NCBI RefSeq assembly: GCF_900109375.1 | Contig: NZ_FOAB01000010.1 | Location: 1 to 64,000, forward strand | DNA: 64,000 bases | Origin: Aquimarina amphilecti | GTDB taxonomy: Bacteria; Bacteroidota; Bacteroidia; Flavobacteriales; Flavobacteriaceae | Direction of reading: 5' to 3' | In this document: in pieces, positions 52,779-62,206 of the stretch | Layout: each line of letters opens with the position of its first letter | Numbering within the stretch: position 1 is the first letter of the stretch | Translations under genes and position numbers: made by a program | Notes under the pieces: model-generated | What the model saw: the letters and a program-made list of their open reading frames with translations, nothing else | Databases searched by the model: none | Told to the model about the DNA's origin: nothing

Positions 52779-52993
52779 TAAATTCATTATTAAGTTTTAA
52801 ATCTATATCTAAAACCACACTCTGAGTAATAGTTATATGAAATATCGGTAAAATAAACCTGTAATGATGATGGTCTATGTAGAATATATCGGTATAAAAC
52901 GCCTATCATCACTAAACTCAAACCTTCAATAACGGGAAATCCCTTTGTTAAAAAGGCTCCCTTCTTCTTCTATTAAATGTTTCTTGCTAATTA

Positions 52994-53839
52994 TTAATTA
53001 ATCTCTTGTAAATCAATTAACATGCTTTCCCAATTCTTTTGATTATTATGATCAAATTGAGCTCCATTTTCATCTGCAATTGTAAAGCGCTTGATTGCAG
53101 GTGTTTTACTTGTCGCCTGGAATAATTGATACGCTTCTTCTTTCAATGCTTCTGCTATTGGCAAATCAACAGACGCATAAACAGCTTGTTTACAAGCTTC
53201 GATAGATTCTGCTGGGAATTTAGAAATACGCTTTGCTAAGGCATCTACATACGGTCCAATTTCATCGGCATCTAGGGCTTTGTTAATCGTTCCAAATTTT
53301 TCAGCCTCGTTTGCATCCCAATCTCTCGCTCCTAAAATAATTTCTAAAGCTTTACCAAGTCCAGCTTGTCTAGCCATACGTGAAGCACCACCTCCACAAG
53401 GTAAAATCCCCATTCCGACTTCCATCTGCATAAATTTTGCTTTTCCTATTGCCGCAAAACGCATATCCAAAGCTAAAGCCATTTCATGTCCACCACCACG
53501 TGCAAATCCTTCTATTTTAGCAATGGTTGCCTGTGGCACATTACTCAACCTTTCTAATACAGATTGTAAATCTAATAATTTCACTTCTTGTCTAGAAACA
53601 GCTTCTTGAGACATATCTCTTAACAAATTAGTATCGTAATGACATACCCAATAACCAGGATTAGATGACTGAAAAATCACGACTTTAACACTTCTATCGC
53701 GTTCTAAACGTAAACAAAGGCTGCTTAAATCTGCTAGCATTTCTTGTCCTTGTACATTAACAGGTCCAAAATTAATGTCCACTGTTAAAATTCCGTCTTT
53801 TTGTTCTGCTGTGAATGTTTGAAAATTTTTGTAATCCAT
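52994..53839 (-). CDS. Enoyl-CoA hydratase/isomerase family protein
   Basis: The 281-residue crotonase-fold protein has both candidate catalytic Glu residues, Glu119 (RGGGHEMALALD) and Glu140 (FMQMEVGMGILPCGGG). The oxyanion segment is unusual, with YWVCHYD in place of the usual AGAD. The start is the ATG at 53839 (MDYKNFQTFTAEQ), which avoids overlap with the upstream NTF2-like gene. The substrate is unknown. It is probably co-transcribed with the NTF2-like gene 19 bases upstream. Confidence 0.88.
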   Translation of the reverse strand: MDYKNFQTFTAEQKDGILTVDINFGPVNVQGQEMLADLSSLCLRLERDRSVKVVIFQSSNPGYWVCHYDTNLLRDMSQEAVSRQEVKLLDLQSVLERLSNVPQATIAKIEGFARGGGHEMALALDMRFAAIGKAKFMQMEVGMGILPCGGGASRMARQAGLGKALEIILGARDWDANEAEKFGTINKALDADEIGPYVDALAKRISKFPAESIEACKQAVYASVDLPIAEALKEEAYQLFQATSKTPAIKRFTIADENGAQFDHNNQKNWESMLIDLQEIN

Positions 53840-53858
53840 TAGTATCAATATTAAAGAG

Positions 53859-54194
53859 TTAATTATTAATTGAAGCAAACGTGTGTTGCTTTATTTTTCC
53901 GTTTTCGATAATGTACGTATCTGTTGCAAGTTGTATATCTATATGATTATTTCTTCCGCACCATACGAAATACACCATATTATCGTGGGTTTCTTGTTTG
54001 ATAGTTTTAAATTTAAAATCCTCAAATCGTGGTAAGAATTCTTTATAAAAATTGAATATTTCGATTTGCCCCTTATAAGTTTTTTCTGGTGTAATGAATA
54101 TTGCATCATCTGCATAATCCTTTGCTACATCAGCTGGGCTTAGTGTATCAACAGCCTTCATATGACTTTCAAATACATTCTGTGAATTTTTCAT
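53859..54194 (-). CDS. NTF2/SnoaL-like protein
   Basis: The 111-residue protein has a cone-shaped NTF2-like fold pattern: an N-terminal helix pair, the block YADDAIFITPEKTYKGQIEI and a C-terminal strand set. The fold serves many small enzymes and binding proteins, so the function is open. It lies between an AraC gene and the crotonase on the same strand. Confidence 0.8.
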   Translation of the reverse strand: MKNSQNVFESHMKAVDTLSPADVAKDYADDAIFITPEKTYKGQIEIFNFYKEFLPRFEDFKFKTIKQETHDNMVYFVWCGRNNHIDIQLATDTYIIENGKIKQHTFASINN

Positions 54195-54301
54195 TATAAT
54201 TATATTCCGTTAAAATTATAATGCAAATTTACCTTAGGACCTAAGGCTATATCTTGTAAGAAAAAAAGAGGTTTTAGTAAAAAAAGAGGAATATATACTT
54301 A

Positions 54302-55153
54302 TTAAGAACTTTGTAAGCTTGTTTTATATGATCCAGCCGTTATCCCTTTATAAGTAATAAAGGTTTTATCTAAATGACTACTATCGGTAAAACCTAATTC
54401 TTGAGCAATTTCAGAAACGGTTAAATCTGTATATCTAAGGCGTGTTTCTGCTAATTTAATTTTGTAATTAAGGATGTATTTCTTTAGGCCAATATCCATT
54501 TTACTTTTAAAATATTGACTAATATAATTTTCTGAAATATGAAATTGATTTGCTAACTCCTTTTTTGTTAGTCTTTCAGGATCATGGATGTAAAAGTGAA
54601 TATAATTAATGATATCCTGAATTTTAGAATCAATAAGCTTTGAATGAACAAACCTCATATTTCTGGATATGATATGAAGAATCGTATGTAACGTAGATTT
54701 CAAAACAACCTCACTTTTTAAATTTTCATCGTTATATTCATTACACAACACGCTGAATAAAGAGAATATATTATTTTCTTCTGTTTTAGATTTTAATTCT
54801 ATATGAGAAGTTCTATTCGCACTGTGTAAAATAGTTTCTATTTTTTTAAACCATTCTTTTCGTTGTGTGTGATCTCCATTAACGGATGAATTATTAAAAA
54901 AGCTATTCAGAAATTTTATTGCAGTTATCGTTACAGGTGTTTTGATTTCTAAATTATATCTATCATTTGGGATTAAAATAAAAACTTGATTATCATTAAA
55001 AGGTATTTTATGGTTATTAATAACTAAAGTTCCAGAACCTTTTTCAATAAATAATATCTCAAAAAATCGAATAGGTGTGTATTGACAAAAAGCTATTGAA
55101 GAAACTTTGTCAAAATGTTGAATTACGATATTTTCGAATATAGTTCTTGGCAT
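54302..55153 (-). CDS. AraC-family transcriptional regulator
   Basis: The 283-residue protein has an N-terminal cupin-like sensor (YTPIRFFEILFIEKGSGTLV) and a C-terminal AraC domain at about 185-280 (ELANQFHISENYISQYFKSK and VSEIAQELGFTDSSHLDKTF). It is upstream of the NTF2-like and crotonase genes and may control them. Its inducer is not known. Confidence 0.9.
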   Translation of the reverse strand: MPRTIFENIVIQHFDKVSSIAFCQYTPIRFFEILFIEKGSGTLVINNHKIPFNDNQVFILIPNDRYNLEIKTPVTITAIKFLNSFFNNSSVNGDHTQRKEWFKKIETILHSANRTSHIELKSKTEENNIFSLFSVLCNEYNDENLKSEVVLKSTLHTILHIISRNMRFVHSKLIDSKIQDIINYIHFYIHDPERLTKKELANQFHISENYISQYFKSKMDIGLKKYILNYKIKLAETRLRYTDLTVSEIAQELGFTDSSHLDKTFITYKGITAGSYKTSLQSS

Positions 55154-55200
55154 TTTTAATTATCTCCAGTAGTTTATATAAAATCTATTTTTACACCTAG

Positions 55201-55767
55201 TTAACAATAGCTTTTGTTATATTGATTTAGTAAATAATCTTCACTATCATCTTTTCCATAAGCATCAGCTTCGGTAATATGCCCATCAATTCCACTTATT
55301 CGAGTTACCATTTTACCTTGTCTAAACACTATTTGAAGCCCATGCTCTTCTTCCCATTCACAATTACATTTAATACTAACATAAATATCTTTGTCTGACC
55401 ATATTCTTCTCTCTACATGAATCTCATTAAAAGACACATAGTTCCATATATCTGTTTTACTTTTTATGTCAAGAAACTCTTGAAATTCATCTCGATATTC
55501 TTCTTCAATTTTATTTACAAAATCAATACAACTTTTATGTACTAAATACGTGATGGTTTCGTGATCATCTATTTTTGTTAAGTTTTCTAATGCGTTATCA
55601 GCCTCTTTTATAAAACTCAAATCTTTTTCGGGAATGAATCCCGTAAATGTAACGGGCAATTCTTCATTTTTTAAAACAGATACTTTTAAATTCCCACCAT
55701 ACCACCATTCATCAAATTCTTCATCTTGTTCCAGTGTTCCTACAATTCTTGAGTTTATCGAATTCAT
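55201..55767 (-). CDS. DUF6985-like hypothetical protein
   Basis: The 188-residue protein contains the block SIKCNCEWEEEHGLQIVFRQ and DGHITEADAYG near the C-terminus, which resembles DUF6985. No signal or span is seen. The function is unknown. Related proteins often occur as immunity-like singletons, but nothing here supports a toxin partner. Confidence 0.72.
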   Translation of the reverse strand: MNSINSRIVGTLEQDEEFDEWWYGGNLKVSVLKNEELPVTFTGFIPEKDLSFIKEADNALENLTKIDDHETITYLVHKSCIDFVNKIEEEYRDEFQEFLDIKSKTDIWNYVSFNEIHVERRIWSDKDIYVSIKCNCEWEEEHGLQIVFRQGKMVTRISGIDGHITEADAYGKDDSEDYLLNQYNKSYC

Positions 55768-55989
55768 TTTAAAATATTAATAACTTCTCTTATACCACAG
55801 ATATAGAGCAGTAGATAAGTAAAACACTTCAAATTAATACTAAAATCAAATATAAATATTTTGCTTTTTTTACCTTTTACAAATATCTAATTTTATATTG
55901 ATGACTTTATAATAAAACATAGGCCTTTCGATTCAACTCAAAAAAAAGCCTATGTCTTTTTCCACATTATTGTGCTATATCTTTATTAT

Positions 55990-56580
55990 TTAGAATTGAT
56001 ATCCAATTCGTAAGTGCAGATTTATTGCAACTTCTCCTTCATCTTTTTCGAATCCAGAATTTTCAGAAAAATAATGAATATAACCAACTCCAACACCAGT
56101 CTCATAGTTAAAATACTTACCAATATTCCTTCTAATTCCCCACGTCGGAATGATTGATAAATCATTAACTATTTTAACATCACTATCATTTCCAAATTTA
56201 ATAAGTAAATCATCTGAATGAAAACTCGTTTTTAGAGCAAAAAAATTACCGCTATTATTATCTATCCGTTTTGATTTATTCTTGCGCTTTTTAAGATTAT
56301 AATACCAACGAGGTTCTAGCGAAATAACCGTTGCTAATAGAAAACCCGCATCAGGATAAAAATCATCATTATCATATGCTTCTAAACCAAATTCAGTTCG
56401 CAATGCAACTTGTCTTGATAATTTAAATTCATTGTAAACCCATAATCCAGCAAATCCTGTTTGAATACCGAAAATTGATTTTTCTACACTCGGTTTTTGT
56501 ACTTGTTCAGTTAAATTTTGTGATTTTACTATTAGTGTAAATCCACAAAAAAATAAAGTCAATGCGATTTTTTTCATCAT
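55990..56580 (-). CDS. Outer-membrane beta-barrel protein
   Basis: The 196-residue protein has a signal peptide (MMKKIALTLFFCGFTLIVKS) and alternating beta strands ending in LHLRIGYQF, with a C-terminal Phe typical of outer-membrane barrels. It lies 109 bases downstream of a seven-helix AraC regulator gene on the same strand. Confidence 0.8.
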   Translation of the reverse strand: MMKKIALTLFFCGFTLIVKSQNLTEQVQKPSVEKSIFGIQTGFAGLWVYNEFKLSRQVALRTEFGLEAYDNDDFYPDAGFLLATVISLEPRWYYNLKKRKNKSKRIDNNSGNFFALKTSFHSDDLLIKFGNDSDVKIVNDLSIIPTWGIRRNIGKYFNYETGVGVGYIHYFSENSGFEKDEGEVAINLHLRIGYQF

Positions 56581-56689
56581 TTTTTATGTTTATAAATTTA
56601 ATCGCAAATCAATGAATTTATAGGGATTCGGATTGACCAATAGAAGCATTGGTATGTTATAATATGTTAAAAAAAACAGAATGACTTTT

Positions 56690-57817
56690 CTAATACACTT
56701 TTTTATACCCAGAAGGAGAAAGTCCTGTTTCTTTTTTAAAAATTCTATTAAAACTAGTTCTTGATTTGAAACCACATTCACAAGCAATTCCAAAAAGGTT
56801 GTAACTTTTATATTCTTCTAAGTCTAACTTTTCTTTTACAGCTTGCACGCGATATTTATTTATTAAATCATAGAATGTAGTACTCATATATTGATTTAAC
56901 ATTGTGGAAAGTATTTTATCCGTAGTAGAAATTTTTTGCGCCAATTTACCTAATGTCAAATCCTGATCTAAATAAGGTTGATCTGTACCTAAAAGAAGTT
57001 CTAGTCTATTTTTCAATGCTTCAAACTCTGCTCTTTTTACTGGCGAAATTGTTTTGTTTTCTAATTTATTGACTTTATGTTTTATCTCACTATCAAATAA
57101 AAAAGAGGGTAATAACACTTTAGATTGATTTACACCGTAATACCCTAAATAAATCACTAAAATTATCATAGCTATGACAGAAACATAATCAGTATTCCAA
57201 TGAAAATTTCCAAAAAAGTATTCAAATACTATAATCCCCATATCCAAGCATAAAATGCAGATTGCTGAGATTAGCATAATCTTAATCCAATTAAAATCAT
57301 AACGTGTTAGGTTCGAGTATTTATGTTTTGTTAGTTTTCTGTATTTCGATAATAATCTTAATGAAAGAAATAGATATAGTAAGAAGTATAAACTATCAAT
57401 TCTAATGATTAAGCGAATAAAGTCCGTATGCGTATAAGCTAGTGCATCTATCCTGGAATTATTGAAGATTATCGTTGGGATTGTTATAACACAGGCAAAT
57501 AGCAAAGCAGGTATAAAATGAACTAAAGAATTATTTACTAAGCTATCTTCTTTTAAAAATAAAGATTTTACATATAAAAATAATAATGGCCCTAAAATAG
57601 TCTTGGTAATATCGTTAGGCAAAAACAAAAATTGTATCAACCAAATAATATCGTGCAGCAAAGCATAAAAATAGGTATTAACACACCAAAGAAGAGCAAA
57701 CAGTACAATTAGTATTTTTTGAGGTAGTTCTTTATCTTTTATTTTTAATAGCTGTATTAAAACTATTGCAATAATAAAAACGCCTCCTACTAAAAAGAAG
57801 TCTAAGATTAAATTCAT
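56690..57817 (-). CDS. Membrane AraC-family regulator with seven-helix N-terminus
   Basis: The 375-residue protein has about seven N-terminal spans (about 5-235) and a C-terminal AraC domain (about 270-372, TLGKLAQKISTTDKILSTML and FGIACECGFKSRTSFNRIFK). This layout is common in Flavobacteriaceae. The signal sensed is unknown. The gene just downstream on the same strand encodes an outer-membrane barrel, a possible target. Confidence 0.88.
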   Translation of the reverse strand: MNLILDFFLVGGVFIIAIVLIQLLKIKDKELPQKILIVLFALLWCVNTYFYALLHDIIWLIQFLFLPNDITKTILGPLLFLYVKSLFLKEDSLVNNSLVHFIPALLFACVITIPTIIFNNSRIDALAYTHTDFIRLIIRIDSLYFLLYLFLSLRLLSKYRKLTKHKYSNLTRYDFNWIKIMLISAICILCLDMGIIVFEYFFGNFHWNTDYVSVIAMIILVIYLGYYGVNQSKVLLPSFLFDSEIKHKVNKLENKTISPVKRAEFEALKNRLELLLGTDQPYLDQDLTLGKLAQKISTTDKILSTMLNQYMSTTFYDLINKYRVQAVKEKLDLEEYKSYNLFGIACECGFKSRTSFNRIFKKETGLSPSGYKKVY

Positions 57818-57941
57818 TAATATTTTACTCTTTTTAATGTTTGAAAATTCATATAGATAATTATTATGGTTTCCGCAAAAACTGTATCTAATGAGTCACA
57901 ACGTAAATATCAGATTAATTAGTTGATTGATATAATTGTTT

Positions 57942-58979
57942 TTACAGCGTTTTCTTAAAAAAATCTAATGCCAATACTACTGTTTTTTCGTGCACTTCTT
58001 TTCTATCCACATTTGGATTATCTATGGTTATAGCAGGAGCAACCTTTTTTCCAAATTCTGTAGACTCATTCAAAAAAACATAATGTTCAACATCTTTATT
58101 AAAAAGATAAATCTTACTAGTCTTAATTAAACTATGGTACTTTTCGGCATTCCTTTTTATTGGTGCAACCAAATCTCCTTCTCCTGCTACAATAAAAATA
58201 GGTGCAGTAATTTTGTCCGTTTGTTCTTTTGAGTGGAATCCAAATCCAATTGCTGGTGCCATCACGAAGAATGATTTAATTCTATCATCTTTTACGTGAT
58301 CTTTGTATTTGTTATATGATGAAACGATGAGGCTGTCGTTTTCGAAATCTATAATTTCATCTGTTTCTGGAAATTCTGCAGGCATTTCTCTGTCTTCTGC
58401 TTTTTCGCTTTCCCTTATAGTTCTATCTACATAACCACCAGCCAACGCAATGTTAGTATAACCTCCTAAAGAAAAACCAACTCCTCCAATTCTTGAAGAA
58501 TCTATTTTAGTTCCAATTTCTTCGTCTTTTAGAACTCGAGTAAGAACATATTGAACATCAATAGCTCTTTCCCACCATTTTACAAACTCCCTTGGCAATT
58601 TATTGAACGTAGAATTCCCATAATGATCCAGTGAAACAACAATAAAACCTTCTCTTACCATTTTTTCTATAAACCAAGTTAACGAAAACCTATTTCCACC
58701 AGTTCCATGTGAAACTATTAACAAAGGGAATTTTTCATTGGCAATAGTTGCACTCTTAATTGTTTCTATAGTTTTAAAAAGTTGTTTTTGGCTTTTTTTC
58801 GTTTCTTTATTGGTTAAAGTATCCGAAGTTGGATACCATATTTCAACCGGCAATGGTCGGTTTCTAGAATCATCAACATATGTTACTGATTTTTGACCAA
58901 TTCTAAAGCTTTTTTTTTCTGGTTCACTACAAGAAATAAATAGAAATGTTGCAATTAAAATAATTGATGCGTTTTTCAT
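57942..58979 (-). CDS. Alpha/beta hydrolase lipoprotein (PAF-AH-like)
   Basis: The 345-residue protein has a lipoprotein signal ending at Cys17 (FLFISCSEP). The alpha/beta hydrolase fold has the oxyanion loop SHGTGG (90-95), the nucleophile Ser170 in GFSLGG, and a late DxxxPI-type block (VAGEGDLVAPIKRNAEKYH) and VEHYVF that may give Asp and His. The layout resembles platelet-activating factor acetylhydrolase-like enzymes. The substrate is not known. Confidence 0.85.
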   Translation of the reverse strand: MKNASIILIATFLFISCSEPEKKSFRIGQKSVTYVDDSRNRPLPVEIWYPTSDTLTNKETKKSQKQLFKTIETIKSATIANEKFPLLIVSHGTGGNRFSLTWFIEKMVREGFIVVSLDHYGNSTFNKLPREFVKWWERAIDVQYVLTRVLKDEEIGTKIDSSRIGGVGFSLGGYTNIALAGGYVDRTIRESEKAEDREMPAEFPETDEIIDFENDSLIVSSYNKYKDHVKDDRIKSFFVMAPAIGFGFHSKEQTDKITAPIFIVAGEGDLVAPIKRNAEKYHSLIKTSKIYLFNKDVEHYVFLNESTEFGKKVAPAITIDNPNVDRKEVHEKTVVLALDFFKKTL

Positions 58980-59291
58980 TTATTGGTTTTTAATCTAACC
59001 TAAAGACAACCGAAAAAATTAATTGTTACAATGTTTATTTAAATTACTTCTAAGGTTTATTATAAGAATATTTGCAGATTAAACTCACCAATAACTCGCT
59101 CAATGTATAATAGCGATCGACTAATACACTAAACGGATATTTTGTTTATGCATTCTTGTCTATTGTTTTCATTTCATATCGTTGGAACTTTTATGTTAAT
59201 CAAATTATTTATTTTCTAATTTAGATGTATTTCTGTTTTTTTATGATCTGTTTTGTACAGAAGGATGTTTATCAAAATCTATTGGATTGAT
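58980..59291. other. AT-rich intergenic region, nothing recognised
   Basis: I see no gene, terminator or clear promoter in these 312 bases between two minus-strand genes. Confidence 0.5.
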
Positions 59292-59768
59292 TTATGGAAA
59301 TTGCTTTTCTAGCTTTCTTCGTTCTAAAAACTCTTCAAGAGTTTCCCAAATAGCAGGTAAATATTCAAAGCTTGTGCCGTATTCGAACTCTATAATTTCA
59401 CCCGAATCGAGTTTTTCATTACCTAACAAATAATAACTATCTCCCACGTGATTGCTAAAAAATCCTTTTGCCGAAGTGAAGAATATAGTATCACCAACTT
59501 TATACTTTTTAAGTATCGTTTTATCATTTTTAAAGGCCTCCTCAGAAGAAACATCAATATAGTAATCACTAAATCTATTTAAGTTTTCAATACTTCGTTT
59601 TAATGCCGATGGCTGTTTAACTAAAAGAGGTTTATTTAAATAATCTTTAAAACGTACATCTTGAGAAAGATCTGTAGTTGATGAGTAAGCTATATACCAG
59701 AAAAATAGACCAATCAATATAAGTGCTACAACTAATATCCCCAGTAAAAACATCATAGATTTCTTCAT
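59292..59768 (-). CDS. Hypothetical protein with one N-terminal span
   Basis: I do not recognise this 158-residue protein. It has an N-terminal span (about 6-28) and an exported domain with many Tyr, Asp and Lys (YYIDVSSEEAFKNDKTILKK). It is a single gene on the minus strand. Confidence 0.65.
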   Translation of the reverse strand: MKKSMMFLLGILVVALILIGLFFWYIAYSSTTDLSQDVRFKDYLNKPLLVKQPSALKRSIENLNRFSDYYIDVSSEEAFKNDKTILKKYKVGDTIFFTSAKGFFSNHVGDSYYLLGNEKLDSGEIIEFEYGTSFEYLPAIWETLEEFLERRKLEKQFP

Positions 59769-59921
59769 TTGTTATTACGTTAATTTACTATTTAAGCAAG
59801 TTCATCTTTTCACCTTAATCAATTCCAAAATCATTGCATCATCATAAATATACAAGAACCAATCGATTATTTCTTAATTAGAGATTATCAGATATTTTAT
59901 GTTTGTTTAGAAATTTAGTAT

Positions 59922-60617
59922 TCAATCTTCAAATATTGCCACGGCTCTTACTGGCGAACCTGTTCCTCCTTTGATTTTCAAAGGAAAACCAATAAATCTA
60001 AATCTACCTTTTCCAATTAATAGATGAAGATTAATCATATTCTCATAATGCGTGAAATTTAATTCTCCGCAAATATGATGAACTTCTTTATTTGATACGC
60101 CAGAAACACCAGGTGACATTGTTTCAACTCCGAATGCAGCTATTTGTTTTTCACCAAGCCATCGAGCTGTTTTTGTCGAAATCCCAGGGCCATTACTCCA
60201 GTCTTTTCCGTTAAAACACTTTCGATAATGGTCCGTATAAATTAATAAGGTATCTCCTTTTTTTATTTTCAAATCAGCTTTTTTACAAGCATTTTCTATT
60301 TCATCAGGTTCAATTAATTCTTTTAGCTCTTTATGGGAAAAATCCAAACAGATTCCTTCGGTATAGAACATAGACAAAGGCATCTTATCAATTGATTTTC
60401 CTTCATATTGAATTGCCATGTGATTTATAGCATCAACGTGTGTTCCTGTATGTTCTCCTAATTCTAATTTATGAACAGCAGGAGTTTTGGTTTCGGGGTT
60501 TTTTATTCCATTCCATTCTTCGTGAGAATTATGAACTGTCATTTTAACTTGAGGAAGGTCTTTATACACCGGCATTCCTTCATAAATTTCTTGACTTAAA
60601 TCAATAATTTCTATCAT
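59922..60617 (-). CDS. Cyclase family protein (kynurenine formamidase-like)
   Basis: The 231-residue protein has the metal-binding HTGTHVDAINHM motif (about 55-66) and the typical SQEIYEGMPVYKDLPQVKMT start. Family members hydrolyse formamides or similar amides with a divalent metal. Kynurenine formamidase is the best-known relative, but the substrate here is not known. Confidence 0.88.
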   Translation of the reverse strand: MIEIIDLSQEIYEGMPVYKDLPQVKMTVHNSHEEWNGIKNPETKTPAVHKLELGEHTGTHVDAINHMAIQYEGKSIDKMPLSMFYTEGICLDFSHKELKELIEPDEIENACKKADLKIKKGDTLLIYTDHYRKCFNGKDWSNGPGISTKTARWLGEKQIAAFGVETMSPGVSGVSNKEVHHICGELNFTHYENMINLHLLIGKGRFRFIGFPLKIKGGTGSPVRAVAIFED

Positions 60618-60771
60618 TCAGTATCGTATTTTTCAAATTTCCGGTAATATTTTGGCTGTTATTAGTAGTGTTTTTTAAAGCATCTAATTTAGCAAATACT
60701 AACTTAATAGAAAATCCTCGGAAACTTTAGTAAGGAGTTTTATAGTAGCAATTAATTCTATACAGGTATAG

Positions 60772-61170
60772 TTAGCATTTTTTAATTTCACCAACAATAA
60801 AGCAAGAAGATTTAACTGTATTAAATATCGTCCCGAACTTTTCGATATTCTTTTTCAGTAAACTAATATTTAAATTATTATCTTGACTATAAATTGTTAA
60901 TTCATAATTTATTTTGTCTAATCTTGGAGGCTTTTCAAGACGTGTTGTACTAACTATTATTTCTGCATTTGAATAATTAAAATTCATTAAAATTGAAAAA
61001 CGTTCAACATTTTTAAGGATACAAGCTGAAAAAGACCCTAAAAATAATTCTGCTGGGTTTGGTAAACTATCGTTTGATTCAGGAGTAGTTCCAAAAATAA
61101 TTTGTGAATCTTTAATTTTTATTGAAGCATTATTCTTTGAAGAAGAACTGGCTTTACTAAAATATTTCAT
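60772..61170 (-). CDS. OsmC family protein
   Basis: The 132-residue protein keeps both OsmC cysteines, one in FLGSFSACIL and one in VKSSCFIVGE. OsmC proteins reduce organic hydroperoxides. It follows the GNAT-YoaP gene on the same strand, with a short ATGTATA-TTGT-TATACAT palindrome (61183-61200) between them. Confidence 0.88.
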   Translation of the reverse strand: MKYFSKASSSSKNNASIKIKDSQIIFGTTPESNDSLPNPAELFLGSFSACILKNVERFSILMNFNYSNAEIIVSTTRLEKPPRLDKINYELTIYSQDNNLNISLLKKNIEKFGTIFNTVKSSCFIVGEIKKC

Positions 61171-61182
61171 TATTTATGTTTT

Positions 61183-61200
61183 ATGTATATTGTTATACAT
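61183..61200. promoter_or_regulatory. Palindrome between OsmC and GNAT-YoaP genes
   Basis: ATGTATA and TATACAT flank a four-base loop. It lies 12 bases before the osmC start and could be an operator or a weak terminator. Confidence 0.4.
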
Positions 61201-61203
61201 TTT

Positions 61204-61956
61204 TTATCCAATAAGTTTCTCTAAATGTTTCTCAACCTTCATTTCTAGACTCACTAAATCACCTTTATAGAAAACACTATTTATAATCCAAGGAATCGGC
61301 ATTTTCTGTCCTATTTCTTTACTAGAAATATGATTTATTGTTAATGGAATTTTCTTTTTTTCTGCATATTTTCGAAGGAGTTGATTTGTGTAATAATCTG
61401 TAAAAGGACAAGTGTTTGAATAGTATGCTGTAATTCCTTTTTTGTCTGGACAAGTTCCTAATTTAGCAGATATCATTATTTTTGGAAATTCAGCTTTTGG
61501 ATTTATCTTCAATCCCCATAATTTGAAAAATGGTGGTGCTTCGTCAACAATTTCAAATCCTTGATATTTAAGAAATTTTGGATCAGTCATAAAAGGTCTT
61601 TTTTTATCGCTCGAAATTGCAATAACTCCATCCATTCCATTTTTTTCTGCATCTCTAATGCACTGATCAAGTAGGTTTTTTCCATTTCCATGACCTTTAA
61701 ATTGTCCCGAAACCCAAAAACAATTAATTATCATAAAGTTTTTTCCAACAATCGGTAGCCAAGAACTTTCTATTGGTACATATTCAATAAATACTTTTCC
61801 GCGAACATCAACTTTTTGAAAAGTATATCCATTTTCAAATTCAGTTTTAAGCCAATCCTTTTTCTTTTGGTATCCATCCTTACATTTTTTGTCGCTTATC
61901 GCACAACAAATATGCTCATCTTGGATATTTCTGCCCGTTAGTTTTAGAACTTCCAT
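61204..61956 (-). CDS. GNAT acetyltransferase with YoaP-type thioredoxin-like domain
   Basis: The 250-residue protein has an N-terminal GNAT domain (about 1-150, with GQFKGHGNGKNLLDQCIRDA as the acetyl-CoA loop) and a C-terminal YoaP domain (about 165-250) with a single Cys in YYSNTCPFTDYY. The enzyme and its substrate are unknown. A TACTTTTG -7 element (61973-61980) stands 17 bases before the ATG. Confidence 0.85.
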   Translation of the reverse strand: MEVLKLTGRNIQDEHICCAISDKKCKDGYQKKKDWLKTEFENGYTFQKVDVRGKVFIEYVPIESSWLPIVGKNFMIINCFWVSGQFKGHGNGKNLLDQCIRDAEKNGMDGVIAISSDKKRPFMTDPKFLKYQGFEIVDEAPPFFKLWGLKINPKAEFPKIMISAKLGTCPDKKGITAYYSNTCPFTDYYTNQLLRKYAEKKKIPLTINHISSKEIGQKMPIPWIINSVFYKGDLVSLEMKVEKHLEKLIG

Positions 61957-61972
61957 AGCTTTATGTTTTTCT

Positions 61973-61980
61973 CAAAAGTA
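61973..61980 (-). promoter_or_regulatory. -7 element of the GNAT-YoaP gene
   Basis: On the minus strand TACTTTTG fits TAnnTTTG. It lies 17 bases before the ATG at 61956. No -33 box at 18 bases is seen. Confidence 0.5.
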
Positions 61981-62206
61981 AAATTCTACTATATTTCTTT
62001 CTATGACAATTATCACCCTCCCAGAACTTTTCTTGATCGTTTAGATACTTCTTTTAAATATATTCCAGTATTGCCTAGATTTGTACTTGCAATTAATTTA
62101 TTCTGTAGTGCAGTCAGTTTTTATTAACTCGCAATTCCATTTAGATTTTAAAGACAAGAGATAATTAGTTTTCTCCTATATGGTTCAACATTACTTTTAT
62201 AAAAGC

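Larger units (their letters stand above)
52464..52993. other. Intergenic region with paired palindromes and a 25-codon frame
   Basis: This 530-base gap holds two near-identical palindromes, CTTGATATATCAAG (52739-52752) and TTTGATATATCAAG (52765-52778), 26 bases centre to centre. Directly downstream on the minus strand is a 25-codon open frame (52652-52729, MIVNNPSSTICYCIQEAKTQ...). It is followed by a terminator-like stem AATAGGATAGT/ACTATCCTATT (52593-52603 / 52616-52626). The rest, 52779-52993, holds only weak stems. Confidence 0.45.

Noticed and set aside
55201..55767. DUF6985-like protein as an immunity protein
   Set aside because: No toxin gene or secretion marker is next to it.
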